NCBI RefSeq assembly: GCF_021277265.1
Contig: NZ_JAJSOH010000018.1
Location: 1 to 64,000, forward strand
DNA length: 64,000 bases
Reading direction: 5' to 3'
Source of the DNA: Kineosporia rhizophila
GTDB taxonomy: Bacteria > Actinomycetota > Actinomycetes > Actinomycetales > Kineosporiaceae
Below the pieces are notes generated by a model that made no database searches, was not told the DNA's origin, and worked only from the letters and a program-made list of their open reading frames with translations. Shown here in pieces: positions 35,875-44,895 of this stretch. Position 1 is the first letter of the stretch. The number at the start of each line of letters is the position of its first letter. Position numbers and translations under genes: made by a program.

Positions 35875-36441
35875 TCAGCGCCGGTACCCGTTCGCCCGGG
35901 GGCAGATGTGCCCCTCCGGATCCAGCGGGAACGTGCAGAACGGGCAGGGCGGGCGGCCGGCGCCGACCACCGCCAGGGCGCGCTTGGCGAAGGCCCGCGC
36001 GGCGGCCCCGGCCAGCGAGACCCGCAGCACCGCCCCCTCGGCGTCCTCGTCGTTGTCGGGCAGCTCGTCCTCGTCCTCGTTGAGGTTCTCGCCCGCCTCG
36101 AAGCACTCGATGACGACCCGCTCGAGCTCGCCGTCCCAGGCCAGGCTCATCGTGCCGACCCGGAACTCCTCCTCGATCGGGGTGTCCAGCGGGGCCGTGT
36201 CCTCGGTGCGGGTGGGCGCCAGGGCGGGCACGGTGGCGTTGCCCTGGCTGCGGCGCAGCACCTCGTCGAGCAGTTCGTCGACCCGTTCGGCCAGCACCGA
36301 CACCTGCTGCTTCTCGAGCTGCACGGTGGTCAGCCGGTTACCGGCCCGGGCCTGGAGGAAGAAGGTGCGGGACCCGGGCTGGCCCGTCGTCCCCGCGACG
36401 AACCGGTCCGGCGACTCGTACTCGTACACCTGGCGCGGCAT
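35875..36441 (-). CDS. DUF3090 family protein
   Basis: A 188-residue conserved actinobacterial protein. It starts PRQVYEYESPDRFVAGTTG, contains a helix that covers VLAERVDELLDEVLRR, an acidic stretch near residue 120, and ends with a cysteine pair CPFC that may bind a metal along with C-terminal residues. The ATG at 36441 follows TAGGGT (36453-36448) by six bases. The function is unknown; it always seems to travel with the neighbouring SCO1664-type gene. Confidence 0.82.
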   Translation of the reverse strand: MPRQVYEYESPDRFVAGTTGQPGSRTFFLQARAGNRLTTVQLEKQQVSVLAERVDELLDEVLRRSQGNATVPALAPTRTEDTAPLDTPIEEEFRVGTMSLAWDGELERVVIECFEAGENLNEDEDELPDNDEDAEGAVLRVSLAGAAARAFAKRALAVVGAGRPPCPFCTFPLDPEGHICPRANGYRR

Positions 36442-36450
36442 GAGGCGACC

Positions 36451-37182
36451 CTATGACTTTCCGGTCGCGCTCGCCGCACCGCCGCTGCCGCCGCCGACCG
36501 CGGCGTCCGACTCGGCCAGGCCCTCCTGCCCCGCCGGCGGCGGAACCGGCACCAGAGCAGCCAGATCCACGCCGGAGTCGTTGACCCGTACGGCGAACGG
36601 GCGCAGCGGTGTGAAACGGATCACGGAGACCGAGCAGGGGTCGACCACCAGCCGCTGGAACTGGTCGAGGTGCATGCCGAGGGCGTCGGCCAGGATCGCC
36701 TTGATCACGTCGCCGTGCGAGACCGCCAGCCACATCGCGTGCTCGCCGAACTCCTCGGCGACCCGGGCGTCGTACTCGCGGACCGCGGCGACCGCCCGGT
36801 GCTGCATGTCGGGCATCGACTCGCCGTCGGGGCCCGGGAACGTCATGGCCGAGGGATGCGCCTGGACCACCGGCCAGAGCTTCTCCTGGGCCAGTTCCTT
36901 CAGCGGGCGGCCGGTCCAGTCGCCGTAGTGGCACTCGCCCAGGCGGTCGTCGGTGAGCAGCGCCGGGCCGTCGGGGCCCAGCAGCGCCGAGGCGGTCTCC
37001 TGGCAGCGCTGCAGCGGGCTGGCCACGGCGAGCCGCAGGGGGATCTTCTCGAGCCGGGCGGCGAGGGTGCGGGCCTGGGCCTGACCGGTCTCGTCGAGAC
37101 CGACGCCGGGGGTCCAGCCGGCCAGGACGCCGGAGGCGTTGGCCGCCGTGCGGCCGTGGCGGACCAGGAGAACTGTGGGCAC
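36451..37182 (-). CDS. Histidine phosphatase family protein (MSMEG_4193-type)
   Basis: A 243-residue member of the phosphoglycerate-mutase-like superfamily. The catalytic RHG lies at residues 8-10 (LVRHGRTAAN), and the second histidine is in LAVSHGDVIKAI. The substrate is unknown. A Gly/Ala-rich tail follows the fold. The GTG at 37182 lies six bases after TAGGCT (37194-37189) with no ribosome site. Nine bases separate its stop from the DUF3090 start; that interval also holds the DUF3090 -10 hexamer. Confidence 0.86.
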   Translation of the reverse strand: MPTVLLVRHGRTAANASGVLAGWTPGVGLDETGQAQARTLAARLEKIPLRLAVASPLQRCQETASALLGPDGPALLTDDRLGECHYGDWTGRPLKELAQEKLWPVVQAHPSAMTFPGPDGESMPDMQHRAVAAVREYDARVAEEFGEHAMWLAVSHGDVIKAILADALGMHLDQFQRLVVDPCSVSVIRFTPLRPFAVRVNDSGVDLAALVPVPPPAGQEGLAESDAAVGGGSGGAASATGKS

Positions 37183-37250
37183 GGGTAGAGCCTAGTTCGC
37201 CCATTGGGGCAGGCGCCGCCGGGCACTGCTGCACGCTAAGTTGGCCGTTT

Positions 37251-38180
37251 ATGGAGCAGCGCTACGTGGGCCGCACCGGTCTGCGTGTCTCCAGGCTGGG
37301 CCTGGGCACCATGACGTGGGGCCGGGAGACCGATCCGGACGAGGCGGCCGACCAGCTGAGAGATTTTCTCGAGGCCGGCGGGACACTGGTCGACGTGGGC
37401 AGCCGCTACGGCGCCGGGGCCTGCGAGGAGACGCTGGGCAAGCTGCACCAGGCCCACGGGGTGCGCGAGGAACTGGTGATCTCGGCCAAGGCCGTGGTGC
37501 CGCTGCACCGCCAGGGCCCCGACCTCTCCCGCCGTTCCCTGCTCGCCGCCCTCGACGCGTCGCTGAACCGGCTGGCCACCGACCACGTGGATCTGTGGAC
37601 GGCGCCGGGCTGGAGTTCCGCGGTGCCGCTCGAGGAGACGCTGTCGGCCCTGGAGACCGCCGTGCGCTCGGGCCGGGCCCGCTACGCCGGGGTGGCCAAC
37701 GTCGACTCCTGGCAGGCGGCGCTCGCCGCCACCGGGGGGCAGCCCCTGGCCGCCGTGCACACCGAGTACTCCCTGGTGCAGCGCCAGGCCGAGAACGAAC
37801 TCATCCCCGCCAGCCAGCACCTGGGCCTGGGGGTGATCGGCTGGTCCCCGCTCGGCCGGGGCGTGCTCACCGGCAAGTACCGGCACGGCACCCCGGCCGA
37901 CTCGCGCGCGGCCTCGGCGCACCTGGCCCAGTTCGTCGAGCCCTACCTCGACCGCTCGTCCCGCCGGATCACCGATGCGGTGATCGCGGCGGCCGACGGC
38001 CTGGGCTTCTCCCCGCTGGAGATCTCGCTGGCCTGGGCCCGCGACCGCCCCGGCATCAGCTCGGTGCTGCTCGGGGCGCGCACCGGGGCCCAGCTGCGGC
38101 AGGCCCTGGGCAGTGAGGACGTGCAGCTGCCGGTCGAGATCCTGGGCGTGCTCGACGAGGTCTCGCTCTCAGCCCTGTGA
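37251..38180 (+). CDS. Aldo/keto reductase family protein
   Basis: A 309-residue TIM-barrel NADPH oxidoreductase. The fold begins RYVGRTGLRVSRLGLGTMTWG, the DVGSRYG segment supplies Asp and the Tyr, and ISAKAV supplies the Lys of the catalytic tetrad. The fourth residue, usually a His in a DLYxxH motif, is missing: the segment reads DLWTAPGW. NADPH-binding SSVLLGARTGAQLRQ is present near residue 260. The ATG at 37251 follows TAAGTT (37237-37242) by eight bases with no ribosome site. It diverges from the histidine phosphatase gene across 68 bases. Confidence 0.87.
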   Translation: MEQRYVGRTGLRVSRLGLGTMTWGRETDPDEAADQLRDFLEAGGTLVDVGSRYGAGACEETLGKLHQAHGVREELVISAKAVVPLHRQGPDLSRRSLLAALDASLNRLATDHVDLWTAPGWSSAVPLEETLSALETAVRSGRARYAGVANVDSWQAALAATGGQPLAAVHTEYSLVQRQAENELIPASQHLGLGVIGWSPLGRGVLTGKYRHGTPADSRAASAHLAQFVEPYLDRSSRRITDAVIAAADGLGFSPLEISLAWARDRPGISSVLLGARTGAQLRQALGSEDVQLPVEILGVLDEVSLSAL

Positions 38181-38182
38181 TC

Positions 38183-38230
38183 GAGGTGGACCGGGTGGTT
38201 CCCGGTGAGCTGGGCCACCCGGTCCGCCTC
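38183..38230. terminator. Hairpin between the aldo/keto reductase and SulP genes
   Basis: A 16-base stem with one mismatch (38183-38198 with 38215-38230) and a 16-base loop, between convergent genes. Confidence 0.55.
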
Positions 38231-38242
38231 GTCAGACCCTCG

Positions 38243-40501
38243 TCAGACCCCGGCGGGGAGGCTGAACTCGCCGCTCTCCGGTTCCAGCACCCGCACCTCG
38301 GCGGCGCCGATGTCGAAGAACATGCCGACCAGCTCGAGCCGGTCGGCCTCCACCCGGCGACGCACCAGCGGGTGTTCCATCAGGTGGCGGAGCTGGACGA
38401 CAACGTTGACCTCGGCCAGCCGGGCAACGTCGTCGGTGCCCGCCTGGGCCCGGAACGCGCTCAGCGACTCCTCGGCGTGGGCGAGCCAGCCCGGTAAGGC
38501 CCCCTCAGCCTCGGCCGACGGCTCCAGCAGCGCCCGCATGGCCCCGCAGCCGGAGTGCCCGCAGACCGCGATGGTGGTCACCCCGAGCACCCCCACCGCG
38601 TACTCGACCGCCGCGAGGGTCGAGTCACCCGGATCGGAAGGCCTTACCGGCACCAGGTTTCCGACGTTGCGCACGGTGAACAGGTCACCCGGGCCCGAGT
38701 CGGTGATCAGGTTGGGCACCACCCGGGAGTCGGCGCACGTGATGAACAACGTGCTGGGCGACTGGGATTCACGCAGTTCGTGCAGAACTCCCCGCATCCG
38801 GGGGGCGAGGCGATCGTGGAAGTTGCCCACCCCGTCCATCAGTTGGCTCGGGGTCTCGGGCTCCTCAGGCTCGCTGTCGGACGAGATCTCGACCTTGCCA
38901 TGGCTCCACGGCGCCGACGGCATCGCGCCGTCCAGAACCCTTCCCCGGGGCGGCTTCCCACCACCGACGACCTCGCTCAGCACGGCCGCACCCTGTTCCC
39001 GGACCGTCACCGTGCCACCCGCCCGGCGATGCTCCTGCACCCAGCCGAGCAGGTGTTCCGAAGCCGCCTGGTCGAGGAAGTCCAGCTCGACGTCGAGCCG
39101 GACCGGCGCCCCCTCAGGGATGCTGCCCAGCCGCCGGGCCAGACGGGGCAGCGCCACGAAGGTCAGCGTGCCGGTCAGGACCACCCGCCAGGTGCCTTCG
39201 GCGGTACCGGCCGGGATGACCTGCACCTTGGCCGCGATCGTGCGGCGGGCCGCGAAACCGAGCGCCACCAGGATGCCCAGGAGCACCCCTTCGAGCAGGT
39301 TCAGGACCAGCACCCCGGCCAGGGTGACCACCCAGACCGCGCCCTCGCCGTGCCGGTGGGCACTGCGCAGGTGGCCGAGATTGACCAGCCCGATGCCGAT
39401 CACCACGAGGAGCCCGGCCAGCACCGACAGCGGGATCTGTTTCACCACCGAGACCAGGACCACCGAGAACAGCGCGACCCAGACCGCGTGCAGCACGGCC
39501 GACCATTTGGTCTTCGCCCCGGCCCGCACGTTGGTGGCGCTGCGCACGATCACCCCGGTGACCGGCAGCCCGCCGGCCAGGCCGGAGAGGATGTTGGCCG
39601 AGCCCTGGCCGAGGAGCTCACGGTCGAGGTCGGCCCGGCGGCCCTGGTGCATCTTGTCCACCGCGACCGACGACAGCAGCGTCTCCACGCTGGCCACCAG
39701 GGCCACGGTGAGCACGCCCACGCCGACCGAGAGCCAGGCCTGCTCGGGCAGTTCCGGCAGCTGCAGGGCGGTGAGCAGGTTGCCGGGCAGATCGACCCGC
39801 TCGACCGCGAACGGCAGCGAGGCGAGCGTCATCAGGGTGACCGAGGCAAGTGGCGCCGGCACCTGACCGAGCGGGCCCAGGTGCCGGGTGAGCCGGGGCC
39901 ACACCAGGTTCAGGGCGATGGTGCCCACCCCGAGCAGCGCCGAGGCGGTGTGCAGGGTGAGGACCTGGCCGGGCAGTTCGAGCATGCTCTCCAGCGCCGA
40001 GCTGCGGGAGTCGGCCCCCAGCAGCACGTGCAGCTGGCCGACCACGATGGTCAGGCCGATCCCGGCGAGCATGCCGTGCACCACGGCCGGCGAGATGGCC
40101 AGCGCGGCCCGGGCCACCCGGGTCAGGCCGAAGCCGATCTGGACGACTCCCGCCAGCACGGTGATCAGGCAGGTGACCCGCCAGCCGTGCTCGGAGACCA
40201 GACCCGCCACCACCGCGGTGAGACCCGCGGCGGGACCGGTGACCTGGAGGGGGGCACCGCCGACGAGACCGGTGACGATGCCCCCGACGACGGCAGCGAT
40301 GATGCCGGCCACCACGGGGGCACCGGAGGCGACGGCGATGCCGAGCGACAGGGGCAGGGCGACCAGGAAGACGACCAGGGACGCCTCGATGTCGGCCCGC
40401 CAGTGTGGCTGGGGTTCAGTGTGTTCAGTGGCTTCGTGCCCGTCGGGTTCTCCGGCCGACAGCCGGGAGGGAGTGACGGTGGACGTGGATTCCTGGCTCA
40501 T
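38243..40501 (-). CDS. SulP anion transporter fused to a beta-carbonic anhydrase
   Basis: A 752-residue fusion. The first 400 residues form a SulP membrane domain with about ten to twelve helices. A STAS-like domain lies at about 420-530. The C-terminal 190 residues are a beta-carbonic anhydrase with zinc ligands C589, H649 and C652 and the D591-R593 pair (TCADSR and CGHSGCG). The pairing suggests bicarbonate uptake linked to CO2 interconversion. The ATG at 40501 has AGGAG at about eight bases; a 14-residue longer version has no ribosome site. Confidence 0.9.
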   Translation of the reverse strand: MSQESTSTVTPSRLSAGEPDGHEATEHTEPQPHWRADIEASLVVFLVALPLSLGIAVASGAPVVAGIIAAVVGGIVTGLVGGAPLQVTGPAAGLTAVVAGLVSEHGWRVTCLITVLAGVVQIGFGLTRVARAALAISPAVVHGMLAGIGLTIVVGQLHVLLGADSRSSALESMLELPGQVLTLHTASALLGVGTIALNLVWPRLTRHLGPLGQVPAPLASVTLMTLASLPFAVERVDLPGNLLTALQLPELPEQAWLSVGVGVLTVALVASVETLLSSVAVDKMHQGRRADLDRELLGQGSANILSGLAGGLPVTGVIVRSATNVRAGAKTKWSAVLHAVWVALFSVVLVSVVKQIPLSVLAGLLVVIGIGLVNLGHLRSAHRHGEGAVWVVTLAGVLVLNLLEGVLLGILVALGFAARRTIAAKVQVIPAGTAEGTWRVVLTGTLTFVALPRLARRLGSIPEGAPVRLDVELDFLDQAASEHLLGWVQEHRRAGGTVTVREQGAAVLSEVVGGGKPPRGRVLDGAMPSAPWSHGKVEISSDSEPEEPETPSQLMDGVGNFHDRLAPRMRGVLHELRESQSPSTLFITCADSRVVPNLITDSGPGDLFTVRNVGNLVPVRPSDPGDSTLAAVEYAVGVLGVTTIAVCGHSGCGAMRALLEPSAEAEGALPGWLAHAEESLSAFRAQAGTDDVARLAEVNVVVQLRHLMEHPLVRRRVEADRLELVGMFFDIGAAEVRVLEPESGEFSLPAGV

Positions 40502-40846
40502 GGACTTCTCTCCTGGCGTCGTTCGCGGCGTCTGGAGGTGCATGGCAGTACTGGATCGCGTTGCATCGGGCGTCCATGCCCAGAATTCGTCTCAGAAATC
40601 ACCAAGAGTTAGTGACTGAGGACTGTCAGTGACCAGCCTGCGGGCGGAAGTGGGCCCTGGTCAATTCGAAACGCGTGAGAATGCGTTAAGACTGCCGGGT
40701 TTTCGACTTCTACCCGGGCGAAAGATGTTTCCGGAGAGGGACTTACGCGTTACCGGGAAGTTTCCGCAGAGGCCGGCGAGAGGTCGGCTCCGGGCATGAC
40801 TGATCCCGGCCTCACCCTGGGGTGAGACCGGGACCGGTACCGGGAC
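40502..40846. other. Gap before the SulP fusion gene
   Basis: No gene seen in 345 bases. It is less GC-rich between 40560 and 40740 and presumably holds the SulP promoter. AGTGAC occurs twice (40611-40616 and 40628-40633) around a short ACTGA/TCAGT dyad, a possible operator. The end toward 40830 carries the terminator of the acidic-protein gene. Confidence 0.45.
40805..40832 (-). terminator. Hairpin after the acidic-protein gene
   Basis: A 13-base stem with one mismatch (40805-40817 with 40820-40832) and a very short loop, 14 bases beyond the stop codon on the minus strand. Confidence 0.5.
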
Positions 40847-41221
40847 TCAGGCGCGCGGGGCGGTGGCGGGCCGGCCGGTGCCGTCGCCCACCTCGTCGTC
40901 CGCGTCCTCGTCGTCCTCGTCGTCGTCCTCGTCGTCGTCCTCGTCGTCGTACTCGTCGAGGTCGTCGTCGTCCTCCCCGTCCTCGTCGTCCTCGTCGTCG
41001 CTCGCCAGGGCGTCCTCGGCGTCGTCGTACAGGACGAACGGGGTGACCTCGTCGAACGCGTCGTAGAGCGACTCGTCGTAGGTCTCGAAGGCGTCGGCCA
41101 GGGTCTGGTAGGCCGCGACCACCGATGGGTCGGCCTCACCGGCCCGCCGGGAAGCTGCCTCGAGGTGCGCCTCGAGAGCAGCAATCAGGCGGTCAAGAGC
41201 AGCTCGGGGCTCCGTCGTCAT
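40847..41221 (-). CDS. Small highly acidic protein
   Basis: A 124-residue protein. The first 65 residues are helical (ALDRLIAALEAHLEAASRR and following), then about 45 residues are almost all Asp and Glu, from GAC/GAG trinucleotide repeats. The ATG at 41221 is taken over a longer in-frame version because the extension runs through the divergent promoter region. Some annotations name similar proteins primosomal, without experimental support that I know of. The acidic tail could bind metals or basic proteins; this is inference. Confidence 0.7.
   Translation of the reverse strand: MTTEPRAALDRLIAALEAHLEAASRRAGEADPSVVAAYQTLADAFETYDESLYDAFDEVTPFVLYDDAEDALASDDEDDEDGEDDDDLDEYDDEDDDEDDDEDDEDADDEVGDGTGRPATAPRA
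40890..41015. repeat. GTC/CTC trinucleotide repeat tract
   Basis: An imperfect run of GTC, CTC and TCG triplets on the plus strand, which encodes the poly-Asp/Glu tail of the minus-strand gene. Such tracts can gain or lose units. Confidence 0.85.
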
Positions 41222-41336
41222 GGCATGACCGTATCGGTTCGTGATGACATGGTCCGACGTGGCTGCCCGCGGACACGGGCGGATCAGCAGAACACGTGTC
41301 GGTGACCGGTCCGGAATATCGGCGAAGAGAGCTGCC

Positions 41337-41588
41337 TTGAGCGATGACGTGCGAGATCCAGCCACCCGGGTGCGCCCGGCCGACCCGTCGGCCACCCCGT
41401 TCTCACCGGACTACGAGTACCGGATCCTCTCCCTGCCCCGCGGGACCGGGCGGGCCGAGGCCCGCCAGCTGCTCACCGAGCAGGCCGAGTACGGCCGCTG
41501 GGAGCTCGCGCGGGTGCAGATCTCGTTCGGCGGCGGCCGGCGGGTGTGGCTGCGCCGCCGGATCATGCGGGTCGAACGGACCCTGTGA
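41337..41588 (+). CDS. DUF5703 family protein
   Basis: An approximately 83-residue protein. The conserved part is the C-terminal 60 residues: YEYRILSLPRGTGRAEARQ, then EYGRWELARVQI and VWLRRRIMRVERTL. It is basic, has no membrane segment, and the function is unknown. The start is uncertain. I give the TTG at 41337; a GTG at 41241 or ATG at 41244 would add about 31 residues, but that part has no family character. It diverges from the acidic-protein gene and converges on the M20 peptidase gene. Confidence 0.65.
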   Translation: MSDDVRDPATRVRPADPSATPFSPDYEYRILSLPRGTGRAEARQLLTEQAEYGRWELARVQISFGGGRRVWLRRRIMRVERTL

Positions 41589-41632
41589 GGCCCTTCCCGG
41601 GACCCGCGCGACGCGGGTCCCGGGAACGACCG

Positions 41633-42997
41633 TCAGACCAGTTGCAGGAACCGGTCGAACGCCCGCACCCCGAACCGCAGCGACTCCAGCGGCACCCGCT
41701 CGTCGACGCTGTGGAACATGCCGGCGAAGTCGAGGTCGGCCGGCAGCTTCAGCGGGGCGAACCCGTAGCCCCGGATGCCCAGCCGGCTGAACGCCTTGTT
41801 GTCGGTGCCGCCGGAGAGGCAGTAGGGCAGCACCGCCGCGCCCGGGTCCAGCTCCAGCAGCGACTGGCGCATGGCCTGCACCAGCCCGCCCTCGAAACCG
41901 GCCTCCAGCGCCACGTCGCTGTGCAGCACCTCGACCTTCACGTGCTCACCGGCCAGCTCGGTCAGGGTGCGCATCAGCTCGTCCCGCTGACCGGGCAGGA
42001 ACCGGCAGTCGACCAGGGCCGAGGCCTGGCCGGGGATGACGTTGTGCTTGTAGCCGGCCTCGAGCACGGTGGGGTTGGCCGTGTTCTGCACCGTCGCCTC
42101 GAGCCAGCGCGCGGTGCTGCCGAACATCTCGCGCAGCTTCTCCACGTCCACCTCCTGCCCGGTCAGCAGCTGGACGCCGGTCTGCTCGTGCACGCCCTCG
42201 AAGAACGCCTGCACGGTCGCCGGGATCACCGTGGGCCACCGGTGGGCGCCGATCCGGGCCACGGCCTGGGCCAGGTGTGTGACCGCGTTGTCGCCGTTCA
42301 CCTGCGAGCCGTGCCCGGCCCGGCCGGTGGCCACCAGACGCACCCAGGCGATGCCCTTCTCGGCGCTCTGCAGCAGGTAGGTGCGCCGGCCCTGGAGCTC
42401 CACGGAGAACCCGCCGACCTCGCTGACCGCCTCGTCCACGCCCTCGAACAGGCCCGGGTGGTTGTCCACCAGCCAGCTCGAGCCCTTGACCCCGCCGGCC
42501 TCCTCGTCGGCCATGAAGGCCAGCACGATGTCGCGCGGCGGGCGCCGGCCCTCGTGCCGCATCTGGCGGATCGTGGCCAGGATGATCGCGTCCATGTCCT
42601 TCATGTCCACGGCGCCGCGGCCCCACAGGCAGTCGTCGACCACCTCGCCGGAGAACGGGTCGACCTGCCAGTCCTGCTTCTGCGCGGGCACCACGTCCAG
42701 GTGACCGTGCACCAGCAGGGCGGGCCGGTCGGAGGCCTCCCCCGGGATCCGGGCGACCACGCTGGTGCGGCCCGGCTCGCTCTCGAACACCTGCGGCTCG
42801 ATCTGGACGTCGGCCAGCAGCCCGGCCACGTACTCGGCGGCCTTGCGCTCGCCCGGGCCGCTGTTGTCGCCGTAGTTGCTGGTGTCCATCCGCAGCAGGT
42901 CGCGACAGATCGTCACGACCTCCTCGGAGGCCGGGGCCCGCTCGCCCGCGAACTGCGGATCGGCTCCGGCCGGCACAGGTGCCGCTGGCCTTCTCAT
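41633..42997 (-). CDS. M20/M25/M40 family zinc peptidase
   Basis: A 454-residue binuclear zinc hydrolase of the ArgE/DapE/CPG2 superfamily. Metal ligands lie in LVHGHLDVVPA, WGRGAVDMKD, FMADEEAGG and the C-terminal GMFHSVDERV. A dimerisation lid sits between the halves. The substrate (a dipeptide or N-acyl amino acid) cannot be inferred. I chose the ATG at 42997 because GGAGGT lies seven bases upstream. It converges with the DUF5703 gene, 44 bases apart. Confidence 0.9.
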   Translation of the reverse strand: MRRPAAPVPAGADPQFAGERAPASEEVVTICRDLLRMDTSNYGDNSGPGERKAAEYVAGLLADVQIEPQVFESEPGRTSVVARIPGEASDRPALLVHGHLDVVPAQKQDWQVDPFSGEVVDDCLWGRGAVDMKDMDAIILATIRQMRHEGRRPPRDIVLAFMADEEAGGVKGSSWLVDNHPGLFEGVDEAVSEVGGFSVELQGRRTYLLQSAEKGIAWVRLVATGRAGHGSQVNGDNAVTHLAQAVARIGAHRWPTVIPATVQAFFEGVHEQTGVQLLTGQEVDVEKLREMFGSTARWLEATVQNTANPTVLEAGYKHNVIPGQASALVDCRFLPGQRDELMRTLTELAGEHVKVEVLHSDVALEAGFEGGLVQAMRQSLLELDPGAAVLPYCLSGGTDNKAFSRLGIRGYGFAPLKLPADLDFAGMFHSVDERVPLESLRFGVRAFDRFLQLV

Positions 42998-43104
42998 GAC
43001 GTGGACCTCCACACGGATCGCGTCGGACCGGACTGATCCGGGCCGGTCCGGCCACGGTACACACGCGGGAGGAGGTCAAGCGCCCAGCCCGCCCCGCCGA
43101 TCCT

Positions 43105-44832
43105 GTGCTCGACGATCCGGGCCGACGCCCGGGCCCCGCGACCGGGAGAGGCTGGGTGCCGACTGCGGCCGTCCGCCTGCGTGGCGGCAGCGAGGAGGTG
43201 GGGGCCGGCCGGCTGCTCGCCCGCTCGGCCCTGCTCCTCGGGCTGACCCTGGTCACCGCCCTGGTGCTGGCCCAGGTGACCTTCCGGCTGCTGCGCGACC
43301 CGGACCTGGGCGCCTCGGTCTGGTGGCCGCTGGGCGGCGTGGCGGTGGCGCTGCTGGCCCGCCTGCCCACCCGCGACTGGCCGGCCGCCCTGACCGGATC
43401 GGCCGTCGCCCTCTTCCTGACCGGTGTCGACACCCACTACGGGGTGGCCGCGGCGCTGGGCCTGGCGCTGGCCAACGGCGGGGAGCTGCTGCTGACGGCG
43501 CTGCTCGCCCGGCGGGCGTTCCCCCGCGGCGTGCTGCTCGACTCCCCCACGGCCGGCATCCGCTTCGCCCTGTGCACCGTCTCCGGAGCCATGGTCGGCG
43601 CCCTGGTGTTCACCCTCACCCAGGTGCTCGACGGCGCCGGCCCGGCCTGGCCGCTCTTCCACGGCTACCTGCGCGCTCACCTGCTCGGCCTGCTGATGGT
43701 CTCGCCCCTGTTCCTGGTCGCCCCGGCCGAGGGCCGCCGGCGGCTGGACCTGGAGTGGGCCGCCCAGCTGGCCCTGACCGGGGCGGTCGCCGGCGGGGTG
43801 TTCGGCACCGGCCAGACGGTGGTGCCCTCGTTCGTCTGCGCGGTGCCGCTGATCTGGGGCGGGCTGCGGCTGGGCCCGCTCCGGGCGATGGGCTCGCTGC
43901 TGCTGATGGCCCTGATCGCCACCGTCGGCACCCTGCAGGGCAGCGGCCCGGTGGTGCAGGAACCGCCCTGGGCGCAGACGCTGGCCGTGCAGGTGGTCCT
44001 GTTCGCCGCCACTCTGTGCACGCTGTGCGTGGTGCTGACCGCCGCCGAGAAGTCGGCGCTGCTCCGGGCCGCGCGGGACGACCGCGCCGACCTGGCCGAG
44101 GCCGAACAGATCGCCGGCACCGGGACCGCCGTCTGGGACCTGCGCACCGGCGAGACCCGCTGGAGCGAAGGGCTCTACGCCCAGCTCGGGCACTCGCCGG
44201 ACAGCGTCTCCCCCGCCCCGGAGGCCTACCTCGAGAACATCCATCCGGACGACCGGGGCGTGGTGGCCGCGACCCTCGCCCGGGTGCCGGACGCCGAGCG
44301 GCTGCCGAACATGGAGTTCCGCCTGCTGCGCCCGGACGGCACCGAGCGGATCATGACCGTGCGCAACCGGATCGACCGGGATCCGGACGGCACCGCGGTC
44401 CAGGTGCGTTCCACCGTGCTCGACGTCACCGCGACCCGCGAGGCCGAGGCCGCCCTCCGGCGCACCCACCGGGCGCTGGACGCCGTGGCGAACGTGGCCA
44501 TCGTGGGGATCGACCCGGCCACCCACCTGATCACCTTCTGGGGCCGGGGCGCGCAGGAACTGCTGGGCTGGACGGCCGAGGAGACGATCGGCCGGCGCAC
44601 GCCGCTGATCTACCATCTGCCCGCCGAGCTGGACCGGGCGATGGCCGAGACCGGCCTGACCGACCCGGTGCGGGCGGCCGCCGAGGTGATGGCCGCCGGT
44701 GCCCGCCGCTGGACCTGGGTGCGCAGGGACGGCAGCCACTTCGCCGGTCAGGGCTCACTCACCACCGTGACCGGCCCGGACGGGGAACCGGAGACCCTGA
44801 TCGGGGTGATCGTGGACCTCGGTCCGGTCTGA
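43105..44832 (+). CDS. MASE1 membrane sensor with two PAS domains
   Basis: A 575-residue membrane sensor. About eight helices of a MASE1 domain fill residues 35-310, a short coiled linker follows, then a PAS_3-type domain (about 335-445, with WSEGLYAQLGHSP and NIHPDDR) and a second PAS domain (about 455-570). No kinase, GGDEF, EAL, phosphatase or DNA-binding domain follows. It may pass its signal to a separate partner. The start is GTG at 43105; an in-frame GTG at 43156 is an alternative. It is 63 bases upstream of the DUF429-RelA/SpoT gene and 3.2 kb from the GGDEF-EAL gene. Confidence 0.8.
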   Translation: MLDDPGRRPGPATGRGWVPTAAVRLRGGSEEVGAGRLLARSALLLGLTLVTALVLAQVTFRLLRDPDLGASVWWPLGGVAVALLARLPTRDWPAALTGSAVALFLTGVDTHYGVAAALGLALANGGELLLTALLARRAFPRGVLLDSPTAGIRFALCTVSGAMVGALVFTLTQVLDGAGPAWPLFHGYLRAHLLGLLMVSPLFLVAPAEGRRRLDLEWAAQLALTGAVAGGVFGTGQTVVPSFVCAVPLIWGGLRLGPLRAMGSLLLMALIATVGTLQGSGPVVQEPPWAQTLAVQVVLFAATLCTLCVVLTAAEKSALLRAARDDRADLAEAEQIAGTGTAVWDLRTGETRWSEGLYAQLGHSPDSVSPAPEAYLENIHPDDRGVVAATLARVPDAERLPNMEFRLLRPDGTERIMTVRNRIDRDPDGTAVQVRSTVLDVTATREAEAALRRTHRALDAVANVAIVGIDPATHLITFWGRGAQELLGWTAEETIGRRTPLIYHLPAELDRAMAETGLTDPVRAAAEVMAAGARRWTWVRRDGSHFAGQGSLTTVTGPDGEPETLIGVIVDLGPV

Positions 44833-44895
44833 GGGTCACGCTGCGCACCCGCCCCCGGCGCGCCGCCGCACGCCGGATACGGCAGGCTTCACCCT

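Noticed and set aside
40890-41015. Trinucleotide tract considered as a non-coding satellite
   Set aside because: It stays in frame and forms the acidic tail of a plausible minus-strand protein that has a folded N-terminal part.
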